Positions 42,021-51,314 of a DNA stretch of 64,000 bases are shown here, piece by piece (position 1 is the first letter of the stretch; every line of letters starts with the position of its first letter). Origin of the DNA: B30-G6 sp964633115 (lineage in GTDB: Bacteria > Desulfobacterota > Desulfobacteria > Desulfobacterales > B30-G6); assembly GCA_964633115.1 (NCBI GenBank), contig CAZWEO010000007.1, positions 14,995-78,994 of the forward strand, written 5' to 3'. Under the pieces are notes generated by a model. The model did no database searches. It had not been told where the DNA came from and worked only from the letters and a program-made list of their open reading frames with translations. A program made the position numbers and the translations under genes.

Positions 42021-44810
42021 GAGATATTGTCCGGTGTAAGATTCCTGAATGTTCACCAGGGCTTCGGGTGTGCCGCAGCCCACAACCTGGCCGCCCGCAT
42101 CCCCGCCTTCAGGTCCCAAATCGATGATATAATCAGCTGACTTAATAACATCCAGGTTGTGTTCAATGATAATGATGGTATTGCCGGCATCCACCAATCG
42201 ATGCAGGACTGTCAAAAGGCAGCGGATATCTTCACTATGCAGGCCCGTGGTGGGCTCGTCCAAGATATAGAGGGACCGCCCAGTTGCTTTCTTACTCAGT
42301 TCTTTGGCCAACTTAATACGCTGGGCTTCGCCGCCCGAAAGTGTGATGGCTGACTGCCCCAATCGGATGTAGCCAATGCCTACATCCACTAGCGTTTGGA
42401 GCTTAGCGCGGATTTTACCAATTTTACTAAAAAATGCCAGTGCCTGGTTGACGGTCATGTCGAGAATGTCGACGATGTTTTGACCACGGTAACGAATTTC
42501 GAGGGTTTCGCGGTTATATCGCTTTCCCTGGCAAGCATCGCAGGGGACATAAACGTCCGGTAAGAAATGCATCTCAATTTTAACAATACCGTCCCCGCCG
42601 CATGCTTCACAACGGCCACCTTTGACATTAAAGCTGAAGCGGCCGGGTTTATAGCCGCGCATACGTGCTTCGGGCGTTTTGGAGAACAGCTCTCTTATAA
42701 AGGTAAATAATCCGGTGTAGGTTGCAGGATTGGATCGCGGTGTCCTGCCGATGGCTGACTGGTCGATATGAATGACCTTGTCTATATGCTCAATACCACT
42801 GAGATCGCAATATTTTCCGGCACTGATGGTTTTACGATGGAGTCTTTGGGTGAGGGCTTGATACAGGGTCTGCAGAATCAGTGATGACTTACCGGATCCT
42901 GAGACACCAGTGACACAGATTAAACACCCCAAGGGGAAACGAACATCAATATGATGGAGATTGTTTTGAGAGGCTCCCTGGATATAAATTTTGCTACCAT
43001 TGCCCTTACGTCTCTGTTTGGGAACATCAATGCTGGCTTTTCCAGACAGATAACGACCAGTCAAGGAGAACTCAGAAAGCATCAGTTCTTCTGGCGATCC
43101 GCAAAATACAACCTCACCCCCGGCGATTCCGGCGCCAGGTCCCATGTCAACAATATAGTCGGCGCGACGAATGGTTTCCTCATCATGTTCCACAACCACA
43201 ACCGTATTACCCAGGTCGCGCATTTTGGTGAGCGCCGACAAAAGTTGTTGGTTATCACGTTGATGGAGTCCGATGCTGGGCTCGTCCAGAACATAGAGAA
43301 CGCCGGTTAATTTTGAACCAATCTGGGTTGCCAGCCTGATACGCTGACTTTCACCACCCGAAAGGGTGTTGGCGCTCCGGTCGAGGGTTAAATAAGGCAA
43401 ACCAACATTGATTAGAAATCCAAGCCGCTGGGTAATTTCACGCAGGATGCGTTCAGCAATGGCCGCTTTTTTCCCGCTCAGTTTAAGTTGCTGGAAATAA
43501 TCACGTATGCGTCCGATAGGCATGGCGGTTATCTGCGAAATGGTATGACTGCCGACCTTGACCGAACGACTGGCTGGATTCAACTTTGTTCCTAAACACT
43601 GCGGACAGGCTTTGAAATTCATATATTGTTTGATATCCTGCCGGGCTGGACTTGAATCGGTTTCCTTGTATCGGCGTTCAAGCATGGGGATGATGCCTTC
43701 AAATATCCGATGATATGCGAAGCGACGATCGTTTTTCTCGAAATAAAATCGAATTTGCTCGTCGCCGGAACCATATAAAAGCACCTGTTGGAATTTTTCG
43801 GGGAGATCTCGATAAGGTGTATAGATATCGGTTCGATAGTGGGTGGTCAACGCGTCTAAAAACTCGGCAAAATGGACTGAACTCCGGTGGGCCCATACGG
43901 CCACGGCACCTTGGCGCAGGGACAGGCTTGGATTCGGTACGATTAGATTTGGGTCAAACTCGCTCATGGCTCCCAATCCATCGCATTGGGGACAAGCTCC
44001 TTGGGGTGAATTAAATGAAAAACTGGCCGGCGTGAATCCAGGATACTGAATACCACAGCGCAAACAGGCTGCTGTTTCACTAAATAAGATCGGTTTCCCA
44101 TCAATCACATCGATGGTGACCCGGCCACCGGATAAGGAACCCGCCAGCTCCAAAGAGTCTGCCAGGCGATTACGGATACTCTTTTTGATGATTAAGCGAT
44201 CTACAACCACATCAATTCGGTGTTCCTTGGCGGCAGTCAACTTGGAAACCTGTTCAATTTCAAGTGTATTTCCGTCAATCCGGACCCGTGCAAAGCCTTC
44301 CTTGCGCAGGCGTTTCAATAGATTTGCATGCGTTCCTTTTTGTTTGTGTACAACCGGGGAGAGAATTTGGACCCGTGATTTTTCCGGTAGCGCCATGACC
44401 TGATCGACTATCTGATCAATTGTTTGGGAGGTAATGGGTTGTTCGCATTGGTGACAGTGGGGTGTGCCCACCCGGGCAAACAGCAGACGTAGATAATCAT
44501 AAATCTCCGTGATGGTTCCAACTGTCGATCGGGGATTATGGCTGGCGGTTTTTTGCTCGATGGCAATGGCCGGCGATAAGCCCTCGATGGCATCTACAGC
44601 AGGTTTTTCCATGCGTTCCAGGAACTGACGCGCATAGGTGGACAAAGACTCAACATAACGTCGCTGACCCTCTGCATACAGGGTATCAAAGGCTAACGTG
44701 GACTTGCCGGAACCAGATAGACCAGTTATGACGATGAGTTTATTTCCAGGCAACACGAGATCGATGTTCTTGAGATTATGCTGCCGAGCACCTTGTATGC
44801 TTATATCCAT
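41982..44810 (-). CDS. uvrA: Excinuclease ABC subunit A
   Basis: UvrA recognises DNA lesions in nucleotide excision repair. The 942 residues match the family. It has two ABC cassettes: the first Walker A VITGLSGSGKSTLAFDTL, signature LSGGESQRIRLA; the second Walker A VTGVSGSGKSSLILQTL, signature LSGGEAQRIKLA. Zinc-finger cysteines occur as CLRCG...CPQCDGLG and CEACGGDG...CDACQGKR. All key motifs are intact. The C-terminal KLEQKKTALE is encoded by the terminator stem. Confidence 0.97.
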   Translation of the reverse strand: MDISIQGARQHNLKNIDLVLPGNKLIVITGLSGSGKSTLAFDTLYAEGQRRYVESLSTYARQFLERMEKPAVDAIEGLSPAIAIEQKTASHNPRSTVGTITEIYDYLRLLFARVGTPHCHQCEQPITSQTIDQIVDQVMALPEKSRVQILSPVVHKQKGTHANLLKRLRKEGFARVRIDGNTLEIEQVSKLTAAKEHRIDVVVDRLIIKKSIRNRLADSLELAGSLSGGRVTIDVIDGKPILFSETAACLRCGIQYPGFTPASFSFNSPQGACPQCDGLGAMSEFDPNLIVPNPSLSLRQGAVAVWAHRSSVHFAEFLDALTTHYRTDIYTPYRDLPEKFQQVLLYGSGDEQIRFYFEKNDRRFAYHRIFEGIIPMLERRYKETDSSPARQDIKQYMNFKACPQCLGTKLNPASRSVKVGSHTISQITAMPIGRIRDYFQQLKLSGKKAAIAERILREITQRLGFLINVGLPYLTLDRSANTLSGGESQRIRLATQIGSKLTGVLYVLDEPSIGLHQRDNQQLLSALTKMRDLGNTVVVVEHDEETIRRADYIVDMGPGAGIAGGEVVFCGSPEELMLSEFSLTGRYLSGKASIDVPKQRRKGNGSKIYIQGASQNNLHHIDVRFPLGCLICVTGVSGSGKSSLILQTLYQALTQRLHRKTISAGKYCDLSGIEHIDKVIHIDQSAIGRTPRSNPATYTGLFTFIRELFSKTPEARMRGYKPGRFSFNVKGGRCEACGGDGIVKIEMHFLPDVYVPCDACQGKRYNRETLEIRYRGQNIVDILDMTVNQALAFFSKIGKIRAKLQTLVDVGIGYIRLGQSAITLSGGEAQRIKLAKELSKKATGRSLYILDEPTTGLHSEDIRCLLTVLHRLVDAGNTIIIIEHNLDVIKSADYIIDLGPEGGDAGGQVVGCGTPEALVNIQESYTGQYLKTKLEQKKTALE

Positions 44811-45490
44811 TCAGGCACCATACGGCATATCAGATGCCGGATCAACTGCCGAAATTGCGCTAGCGTATGGCTATGGTAGTTGTCAGAATAAGGTTCCCAT
44901 TCCTGTAGAAAATGTCTGAACAGCATATTTTTTACCTTTTTATTTCGGAAAATTTTCCTGCCAGCTCGTATAAAAACAAACTCATTTATAGAGCTATTAA
45001 AACAAGCTTTAGCTAGCATGATGAAATGATTAGAGTTTTATTAGTTTCATGTTTGCATGATTTTTCTTTGCTTAAAACTCTGCCCAAAAAAGTTAAAAAT
45101 AAAAGAAAACAGAAGAAAATAGATGAAAATAGGAGAAAAGTAGATTGTCAAAAAATTGTTCATAACTTCGGATATGCCTAAAATTCTTAAAGAAAATTGG
45201 AAATCCTAAGGGCCGTGTATCAAAGAATTGACAAAATTTATCATAAAAAAATTATTGATATCAACGTGTTAAAGTGAGTCAAATTCTGTGGGCAGCATGA
45301 GTTTTCAAATCGGCCCTATCCGGTTTGACAATTGTTCAAGGCTGGCTTAAAAATCACCCAACGATTGAGGATATAGATCTCATCCGGTTTTTTCCAAAAA
45401 AACCGATAAATTTCGTTATTTTATCCAGTTGATTAATCCCTGAACATATCAACGCATAATTGAATCGGATCCACGAGAAATCTGGTATTT
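44811..45490. other. 680-bp AT-rich spacer between uvrA and the dnaA-like gene
   Basis: The spacer is AT-rich with A-runs. At about 45112-45143 a purine-rich run repeats GAAAATAG-like units at roughly 10-base spacing. A hairpin CGGTTTTTT (45385-45393) / AAAAAAACCG (45396-45105+300) lies about 85 bases before the dnaA-like start. I see only weak matches to the TTATCCACA DnaA box (TTATCCAGT at 45421-45429), so an origin here is not supported. A 72-residue leftward frame at 44801-45019 looks spurious. Confidence 0.45.
45325..45353 (+). promoter_or_regulatory. Candidate sigma-70 promoter for the dnaA-like gene
   Basis: TTGACA (45325-45330), a 17-base spacer and TAAAAA (45348-45353) fit a housekeeping promoter about 130 bases upstream of the start codon. 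A second TTGACA at 45228-45233 lacks a clear -10. Confidence 0.5.
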
Positions 45491-46834
45491 ATGGAAGCTG
45501 TTTGGAACGAGATAAAAGCTGCAGTCAAGGAAAAAATTCCTGGACATTGTTACAAAATGTGGATCGAACCGATTCAGTTCGATAAGACAACCGAAGAGGC
45601 CATCCACCTGTCTTGTCCCAATCAATTTTATAAGAAGCGTATCCTAAGCAATTACGCCAATTTGATGGAAACTGAACTAGCCCGTATTATGGGACATCCC
45701 TGTGACCTCGTTTTCAAGGTGAACCATCAGGCCGCTAGATCAACATCGAGTCACTTAACGGGGCAACACCAGATGTTGCTTCCGAGTATCCATTCCAAAG
45801 CCTACAGTGGTCGGATGTTGCGCCATAATTTCACTTTTGATGAATTCGTAGTCGGTCAGTGTAATGGCCTGGCTTATTCTGCTGCACTTTCTTTGGCTTC
45901 CAGGCGTTCGTCTCAGCAAAATTCTGTATTTCTACTTTCCAAAACCGGAAATGGCAAGAGTCATTTAAGCCAGGCTGTGGGCCATCATATCCTGTCTGCA
46001 TTTCCGGCTGAGCGCGTGTTTTATATTACCGCTGAAGATTTTACCAACGAAATGACCTACGCATTCCAAAGCAATACGATTGGGAAGTTCAAAGAAAAAT
46101 ATCAAAAGCAATGTGATGTATTGCTTCTGGAGGATGTACATCATCTCAGTGGAAAGGATCGTACCCAGCAAGAGCTGGCCCTGGTACTGGACACACTATT
46201 CGAATCTGATAAAAAAATTATCTTTTCGAGTTGCTATCTGCCCGGAGAAATTCCCAAATTAAATGAGAAATTACGCTCCCGACTCAGTTACGGTCTCATC
46301 TCTAGCATCGAAAAACCGGAATATCAGACCCGGATTAAAATTCTGGCAAAAAAGTCAGCCGCCAATGGTTGTAAGCTCCCTCAGGAAGTAGCTAATTATC
46401 TTGCCGACGCACTCTGTGATAATGTTCGGCAGCTGGAAAGTGGACTTATCGGTGTAGTGGCCCAGTCATCTCTGTTGGGAATGGATATTGATTTGAAGCT
46501 GGCTGAGAGCGTGGTTAGCAATATTGTACAGCAACAAAAGACCATTACCATCGATGTCATCAAGAAGCTCGTGTGCCTGCAGTATAAGCTTAGTATGAAG
46601 GAGCTGGTATCGCGATCGCGCAAACAGCGTATTGTCAAACCCAGACAGGTTGCCATCTTTTTGGCCCGGCGATATACAGATCAGCCCTTGCAAGCCATCG
46701 GTAAGAGTTTCAACCGGTATCACGCCACAGCCTTACATGCCATCGGATGCGTCGAGAAGGAACTAAAACACGACGCCCCCCTCAAGCGGCATGTAAAGTA
46801 TCTGAGCGAAAAACTCGAATCAGGTGATTTCTAA
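45491..46834 (+). CDS. Divergent DnaA-like replication initiator
   Basis: A 447-residue protein with all four DnaA domains in order: domain I (residues 1-75, MEAVWNEIKAAVKEKIPGHC), short linker, AAA+ domain (about 110-330) and a domain IV helix-turn-helix (350-447). It departs from DnaA in functional sites. Walker A is SKTGNGKS (150-157), lacking the first Gly. Walker B is LLLED. The DnaA-box signature normally reading G-R-D-H-[TS]-T is NRYHAT (408-413). The arginine stretch LRSRLSYGLI is kept. It may be a paralogue with altered DNA specificity; another canonical DnaA could exist elsewhere. Confidence 0.82.
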   Translation: MEAVWNEIKAAVKEKIPGHCYKMWIEPIQFDKTTEEAIHLSCPNQFYKKRILSNYANLMETELARIMGHPCDLVFKVNHQAARSTSSHLTGQHQMLLPSIHSKAYSGRMLRHNFTFDEFVVGQCNGLAYSAALSLASRRSSQQNSVFLLSKTGNGKSHLSQAVGHHILSAFPAERVFYITAEDFTNEMTYAFQSNTIGKFKEKYQKQCDVLLLEDVHHLSGKDRTQQELALVLDTLFESDKKIIFSSCYLPGEIPKLNEKLRSRLSYGLISSIEKPEYQTRIKILAKKSAANGCKLPQEVANYLADALCDNVRQLESGLIGVVAQSSLLGMDIDLKLAESVVSNIVQQQKTITIDVIKKLVCLQYKLSMKELVSRSRKQRIVKPRQVAIFLARRYTDQPLQAIGKSFNRYHATALHAIGCVEKELKHDAPLKRHVKYLSEKLESGDF

Positions 46835-46882
46835 AAGCAAAAAACAGCCCTTGTTCAGGAACAAGAGCTGTTTTTTGCTTTT
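46833..46882. terminator. Bidirectional terminator after the dnaA-like gene
   Basis: AAAAGCAAAAAACAGC (46833-46848) pairs with GCTGTTTTTTGCTTTT (46867-46882), and CTTGTTC/GAACAAG extends the stem inside. It overlaps the stop codons of both convergent genes. Confidence 0.92.
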
Positions 46883-47078
46883 ATTGGGTTTTAATAAAGG
46901 TATCGTTGGAGGCCACAATATCCTCAATGACCTCCAGCCGCAGATTGCGGTTGTATTCGATGAGGCAACGCAATTTTAAAGCGCAGTGTTTTGTGCATAA
47001 ATCATCGGCAGGATCATATTCCCCAATGCAACCGATTTGATCGTCCAACACTTCAATTTCAATTATTCTATTTTCCAT
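46881..47078 (-). CDS. Small four-cysteine protein of unknown function
   Basis: A 65-residue acidic protein with cysteines at 17, 28, 32 and 38 (pattern C-x10-C-x3-C-x5-C), and a DPADDLCTKHCALKLRCLIE core. AAGGCGAG lies in good position before the ATG, and a terminator follows, so I regard it as a real gene. The cysteines could bind zinc or an iron-sulfur cluster. I do not recognise the family. It is flanked by the dnaA-like gene (convergent) and suhB. Confidence 0.65.
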   Translation of the reverse strand: MENRIIEIEVLDDQIGCIGEYDPADDLCTKHCALKLRCLIEYNRNLRLEVIEDIVASNDTFIKTQ

Positions 47079-47151
47079 ATAAACCGCTCGCCTTTCTTAC
47101 TAATTATCTATCCGACAATATGTATTATTACATTAAATTATTCAATCATTA

Positions 47152-47922
47152 TTATGTTTGCAATAGTGACAGCATTTCGTCATGTATGAGCCCATTCGTC
47201 GCCAAAATCTCCTGGTGTTCGATCTGGAATGGGTTGTTATTAAAATTTGTAACCACTGCCCCAGATTCCTTAGCGATAACCAGAGCTGCTGCTGTATCCC
47301 ATGGATGGAGATTTTGTTCCCAGTAGCCATCAAAACGACCACAGCTTAGGGCGCATAAATCGATCGCAGCAGATCCCAAGCGGCGAATGCCGCGGGCAGC
47401 TCGCAAACAGTTAGTCAGTCGCTGGGTAATGGTATCAAAAACAGACCTTAGGTTGTAAGGAAAACCAGTTGCTAGCAGACTGTCGCCAACAGTGGCCGTG
47501 CTGGAGACTCGGATGGGACGGTCATTTAAAAACGCGCCTTTTCCGGTGATAGCTGTAAATAGCTCGCCATTTATGGGATTTAAAACAACTCCCATTTCCG
47601 GAACCCCATTTCGGGCGAAGGCAATGGAAATCGAGAAAATCGGTACCTGGTGTGCAAAATTGACGGTGCCGTCCAGCGGATCAATAATCCATTGATGCGC
47701 AGCTTCTCTTTGATCTAAACCGCTCTCCTCGGCTAATATCGTATGATTGGGAAAGGTACGGCGGATAATTTTGATTATGGCTGCTTCGGAGGCTGTATCT
47801 GCCTGAGTAACCAAATCAACCGCACCTTTTTTACGAATATCCAGGATGTTCCCGAAATGTGATTTAAGGATCCGACCACTTTCAAAAGCAGCTTTAATAG
47901 CGGTCCGTTTGATCTGGTCCAT
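47152..47922 (-). CDS. suhB: Inositol monophosphatase family protein (SuhB-like)
   Basis: A protein of about 256 residues of the inositol monophosphatase fold. Metal-site motifs are present: AEESG (near residue 68), WIIDPLDGTVNFAHQ (near 85) and the C-terminal YWEQNLHPWDTAAAL. The E. coli homologue SuhB also acts in rRNA antitermination. AGGGA fits the ATG at 47922 (MDQIKRTAIKAA) better than the earlier ATG at 47943. Confidence 0.9.
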   Translation of the reverse strand: MDQIKRTAIKAAFESGRILKSHFGNILDIRKKGAVDLVTQADTASEAAIIKIIRRTFPNHTILAEESGLDQREAAHQWIIDPLDGTVNFAHQVPIFSISIAFARNGVPEMGVVLNPINGELFTAITGKGAFLNDRPIRVSSTATVGDSLLATGFPYNLRSVFDTITQRLTNCLRAARGIRRLGSAAIDLCALSCGRFDGYWEQNLHPWDTAAALVIAKESGAVVTNFNNNPFQIEHQEILATNGLIHDEMLSLLQT

Positions 47923-47943
47923 ATTCATCCCTAAATTTTGCAT

Positions 47944-48320
47944 GAAATTTGATGCGAACCTTATAAACGCTGGATTGTGTTCATTTTAGGGGAATTTTCA
48001 ATCATCGTTGGCCAACCGCGTAGGTTAGCATATTTTTATCTTTTTTTTACCATCAAATTTCACCCAAAGTGCAGCCCGGAGGCTTTCATATGCTGTGTAG
48101 CTGAGGGGTCAAAGTAAGACAACTACGTCTTCACCCTCAGGCGCCTTGCCTATGAAAGCCTCCGGGCCGTGCAAAATTCAGGTCGGTGGCATCGTTATAG
48201 GTGATAATGAGAGGAAGTCAAGGGTTTTTGGACGCTGCAATTGAAAACATCCGACAGGAGAATCATAAGCACTCAGCTACAAGCAGCAGAATGCTTATGT
48301 CTGAATGCTCAAACATGATC
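47944..48320. other. Spacer between hflX and suhB containing a structured element
   Basis: Apart from the 100-base inverted-repeat structure at 48070-48175 (listed separately), this spacer holds a T-run (48036-48049) and a stretch at 48265-48310 (CACTCAGCTACAAGCAGCAG) of repeat-like character. No gene is apparent. Confidence 0.5.
48070..48175. ncRNA. Candidate structured RNA or hairpin element
   Basis: CCCGGAGGCTTTCATA (48075-48090) is exactly complementary to TATGAAAGCCTCCGGG (48151-48166). TGCA/TGCA can extend the outside, and inside CTGAGGG (48101-48107) pairs with CCCTCAG (48134-48140), with a further small AAGAC/GTCTT stem. The nested layout suggests a structured transcript or a mobile palindromic unit. 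No T-run follows on either strand. Confidence 0.45.
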
Positions 48321-49937
48321 TTATCCTACAATTTTTTCCAGATGCTTGATTAATGGCCTCAACGTATTCGCGCTTCGGGCTGAAACAATAAAACCTTGGT
48401 GTTGATTGTGTAACCGGCTTTTTTCTTCGGCAGAGACCAGGTCTTTTTTGTTGAGTACGCGTATCAGGGGGATATGTTGCAGGGAGAGATCATATAACAA
48501 AGATTCCACGGAATCGATCTGTTCCGGATGACGGGGATTGCTGATATCGATCACGTGCAGCAGAATATCTGCATTTTCGAGTTCTTCCAGGGTGGCCCGA
48601 AAGGCCACCAGGAGGTCTTCTGGCAGGTTTTTTATGAAACCAACCGTATCTGTAATTATAACCTCTGTGTCGCGCGGAAATCGAAGCCGTCGGCTGGCCG
48701 GATCCAGCGTCGCGAACAATTGTTTTTCGGCCAGTACGCGGCTGTGGGTTAGGGTATTGAGCAGCGTGGATTTACCGGCATTGGTATATCCGATGATGGA
48801 AATAATGGGCAAAGCATTGCGCGACCGTCGGGCACGCTGCTGTTGACGTTGTTTGCGGACATTCAGGAGGGCTTTTTCCAGTTGGTTTAATTTGGTGCGG
48901 ACCCGTCGACGGTTGATCTCCAGCTTGGTTTCACCCGGGCCTCTACCACCGATACCACCGGTCAGACGCGACATAGCCGTGTTTTTGGATATGAGTCTGG
49001 GTAACAGATACTTGAGCTGGGCTAATTCCACCTGAAGTTTACCTTCACGGGTTTGCGCCCGTTGGGCAAATATATCTAGAATCAGTTGGGTTCGGTCAAT
49101 GACCTTGAGATCGATTTGGTTAGTTATAGCACGAATTTGGGAAGGATTAAGTTCTTGGTCGAAGACTAACAGCGTTGCTCCTTTCTGCAGGGCGGAAATG
49201 GTCAGGCTTTTGAGCTTACCCGAACCCATCAGATAGCGACTGTCTTTGTTTTTGCGTTGTTGCAGGACGCGGCCGACCAATCGGATGCCACTTGACGATA
49301 CCAGCTCTGCCAGCTCATCGAGGGAATCCATGGCTTCGTGTTTGGGGGCTGTGGTGACACTGACAATCAGTGCGCGTTCACCGCCTTGATCGGCCACATG
49401 CAGGGATGCAATGTGGGCGAGTTCTTCTTCAATGGAGCGAATAATTTGGTGACAGCCGATGTCCGTTTTGGTCGGCGCCAGACTGGTTTGCTCACTGGTC
49501 GGCTGCCCAGTTGCTTGGGGCATAATATGACTCATCAGAACTTGTTTGGGGAGGCCATCTGGGCCCACCTGGACCACAGCCATGAGATCGAGTCTGAGTA
49601 AGGCTAAATCTGTGAGATCGTCCGTAGTCAAAGGTTCATCATTAAGATGGGTATGGACACAGCGGAGCCCCCGGAGGCGTCCGGGCGCTGAACGATATTC
49701 GCGGGTATCCGGGATAACGATTCCTTGGTGGTTGCCGACAATCACATAGGGAATCTTGCCTTTACGGTCGATCAGAAGACCGATTTGACGATGCAGGTCG
49801 CGGGAAAGCTGACTGATATCCCGAGCTAATTGGGGAGTAATGATGAATTCAGGCCGGATTTTCCTTCGGTAAAGGTTCTCAATCTTGCGGAGCTGACTGA
49901 TTTTAAGGCCTTTGATGTTGCCAAATACTCTTTTCAT
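48321..49937 (-). CDS. hflX: GTPase HflX
   Basis: HflX is a ribosome-binding GTPase involved in rescue or splitting of stalled 70S ribosomes. The 538 residues exceed the E. coli form (about 426) by an N-terminal extension of about 170 residues beginning VFGNIKGLKISQLRKIENLY. The core has GGIGGRGPGETKLEINRRR, P-loop IIGYTNAGKSTLLNTL, ITDTVGFIKNLPEDLL and RVLNKKDLV. The extension is known in several phyla. The start abuts the dnaB stop without spacer, so they are cotranslated. Confidence 0.94.
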   Translation of the reverse strand: MKRVFGNIKGLKISQLRKIENLYRRKIRPEFIITPQLARDISQLSRDLHRQIGLLIDRKGKIPYVIVGNHQGIVIPDTREYRSAPGRLRGLRCVHTHLNDEPLTTDDLTDLALLRLDLMAVVQVGPDGLPKQVLMSHIMPQATGQPTSEQTSLAPTKTDIGCHQIIRSIEEELAHIASLHVADQGGERALIVSVTTAPKHEAMDSLDELAELVSSSGIRLVGRVLQQRKNKDSRYLMGSGKLKSLTISALQKGATLLVFDQELNPSQIRAITNQIDLKVIDRTQLILDIFAQRAQTREGKLQVELAQLKYLLPRLISKNTAMSRLTGGIGGRGPGETKLEINRRRVRTKLNQLEKALLNVRKQRQQQRARRSRNALPIISIIGYTNAGKSTLLNTLTHSRVLAEKQLFATLDPASRRLRFPRDTEVIITDTVGFIKNLPEDLLVAFRATLEELENADILLHVIDISNPRHPEQIDSVESLLYDLSLQHIPLIRVLNKKDLVSAEEKSRLHNQHQGFIVSARSANTLRPLIKHLEKIVG

Positions 49938-51314
49938 TTACTGCTTTATGTATTTGTCCTCGGCCAGATTTTCGAAGCGTGTGTAGGTGTTTAAAAAAGC
50001 AAGTTTGATGTCACCGGTTGGTCCGTTACGCTGCTTTTTAAGCAAAAGTTCGGCTGTGCCTTTATTGGGATTATTCTCATCGCGGTTGTAGACTTCATCT
50101 CGATAAATAAAACATACCACATCGGCATCCTGCTCAAGCGCCCCGGATTCCCTGAGATCCGACAGCTGCGGTCGCTTGTCATGGCGCTCTTCGAGTTTAC
50201 GATTCAATTGTGATAAGGCCATGACCGGCAAACTCAATTCTTTAGATAAGGCCTTAAGGCTCCTGGACATTTCGGAAATTTCAAGATCCCGTCTTTCCGC
50301 CGAGGCAGATGATCGCATGAGCTGAAGGTAATCGATAATAATCAGCCCAATGTCCTTGTCCATTTTGAGACGGCGTGCCTTGGCACGGATTGCCATGGCT
50401 GAAATATCGGGCGAGTCATCAATATAAATGGGGGCTTCAGAGAGAACTTCGGCGGCACTGGTTAAATTAACCCAGTCTTCACGGCTGAAAAACCCGCTAC
50501 GTAGTCGCGAAGAATCGATACGTGCTTCCGAACACAAAAGGCGCATGGATAATTGTTCCCGTGACATTTCAATCGAAAATACAGCCACCGGGATGTTGGC
50601 GTCCACGGCAACATTTCGGGCGATGTTGAGTGCCAGCGCGGTTTTGCCCATACTAGGCCGAGCCGCCAAAATAATCAGATCCGATTTTTGGAGTCCAGAG
50701 GTCAGATTGTCCAGACGGCTATAGCCGGTGGGCACACCGGTGATGAGTGCTTTATTCCCCTGCCGTTCTTCCAGGGCATCGATGTTTTGTAGTATCAAGG
50801 AGGAAAGCGGGTAAAAAGATTGCCGATTTTGATTGCCAGATATTTCAAAAACAGCCTTTTCGGCGAAATCGATTACATCGTCCACATCGCCCCGGTCCTC
50901 ATAACAGCGTTTGGCGATGGTGTTGGCTCTGTGAATCAATTGCCTTAAACTAGACTTATTGTGGACGATGTTGGCATAGTGGGGCGCATTTACTGCCAGT
51001 GGTGCGGTATCCACGAGTTTAGCCAAAAAGGTGGCCCCCCCAATGGCTTCTAAATCACCTCTTTCTTTGAGCTGGTTGGTTAGGGTAACCAAATCAATGG
51101 GTTCATTCTTTTGAAAAAGTGCGATAATGCCTTCGAATATCTTCTGGTGGGCCGTCCGATAAAAATCCTCTGGAGTCAGTTTTTCAAGGATGTCAAAAAG
51201 GGTACTGTTGTCCAGCATCACAGCGCTAAGCAAGGATTCTTCGGCCTCCAAATCCTGGGGCGGTATGGTATGCAGGGAAGGCTGGTTCGTGATTTTAGGT
51301 TTGGTTACGGCCAT
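49938..51314 (-). CDS. dnaB: Replicative DNA helicase DnaB
   Basis: A 458-residue hexameric helicase. The N-terminal domain starts with TIPPQDLEAEESLLSAVMLD. The RecA-like domain has Walker A ARPSMGKTALALNIA, LIIIDYLQLM (Walker B) and SQLNRKLEERHDKRPQLSDL. No intein is present. It lies downstream of rplI, as is usual for this cluster, with a 353-bp spacer in between. Confidence 0.96.
   Translation of the reverse strand: MAVTKPKITNQPSLHTIPPQDLEAEESLLSAVMLDNSTLFDILEKLTPEDFYRTAHQKIFEGIIALFQKNEPIDLVTLTNQLKERGDLEAIGGATFLAKLVDTAPLAVNAPHYANIVHNKSSLRQLIHRANTIAKRCYEDRGDVDDVIDFAEKAVFEISGNQNRQSFYPLSSLILQNIDALEERQGNKALITGVPTGYSRLDNLTSGLQKSDLIILAARPSMGKTALALNIARNVAVDANIPVAVFSIEMSREQLSMRLLCSEARIDSSRLRSGFFSREDWVNLTSAAEVLSEAPIYIDDSPDISAMAIRAKARRLKMDKDIGLIIIDYLQLMRSSASAERRDLEISEMSRSLKALSKELSLPVMALSQLNRKLEERHDKRPQLSDLRESGALEQDADVVCFIYRDEVYNRDENNPNKGTAELLLKKQRNGPTGDIKLAFLNTYTRFENLAEDKYIKQ

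Noticed and set aside
44801..45019. 72-residue leftward frame overlapping the uvrA start
   Set aside because: It overlaps the uvrA start region, lacks a ribosome site and resembles no family.
44811..45490. Replication origin upstream of the dnaA-like gene
   Set aside because: The spacer is AT-rich, but only one weak DnaA-box-like match (TTATCCAGT) was found, dnaN/gyrB are not adjacent, and the DnaA copy is divergent.
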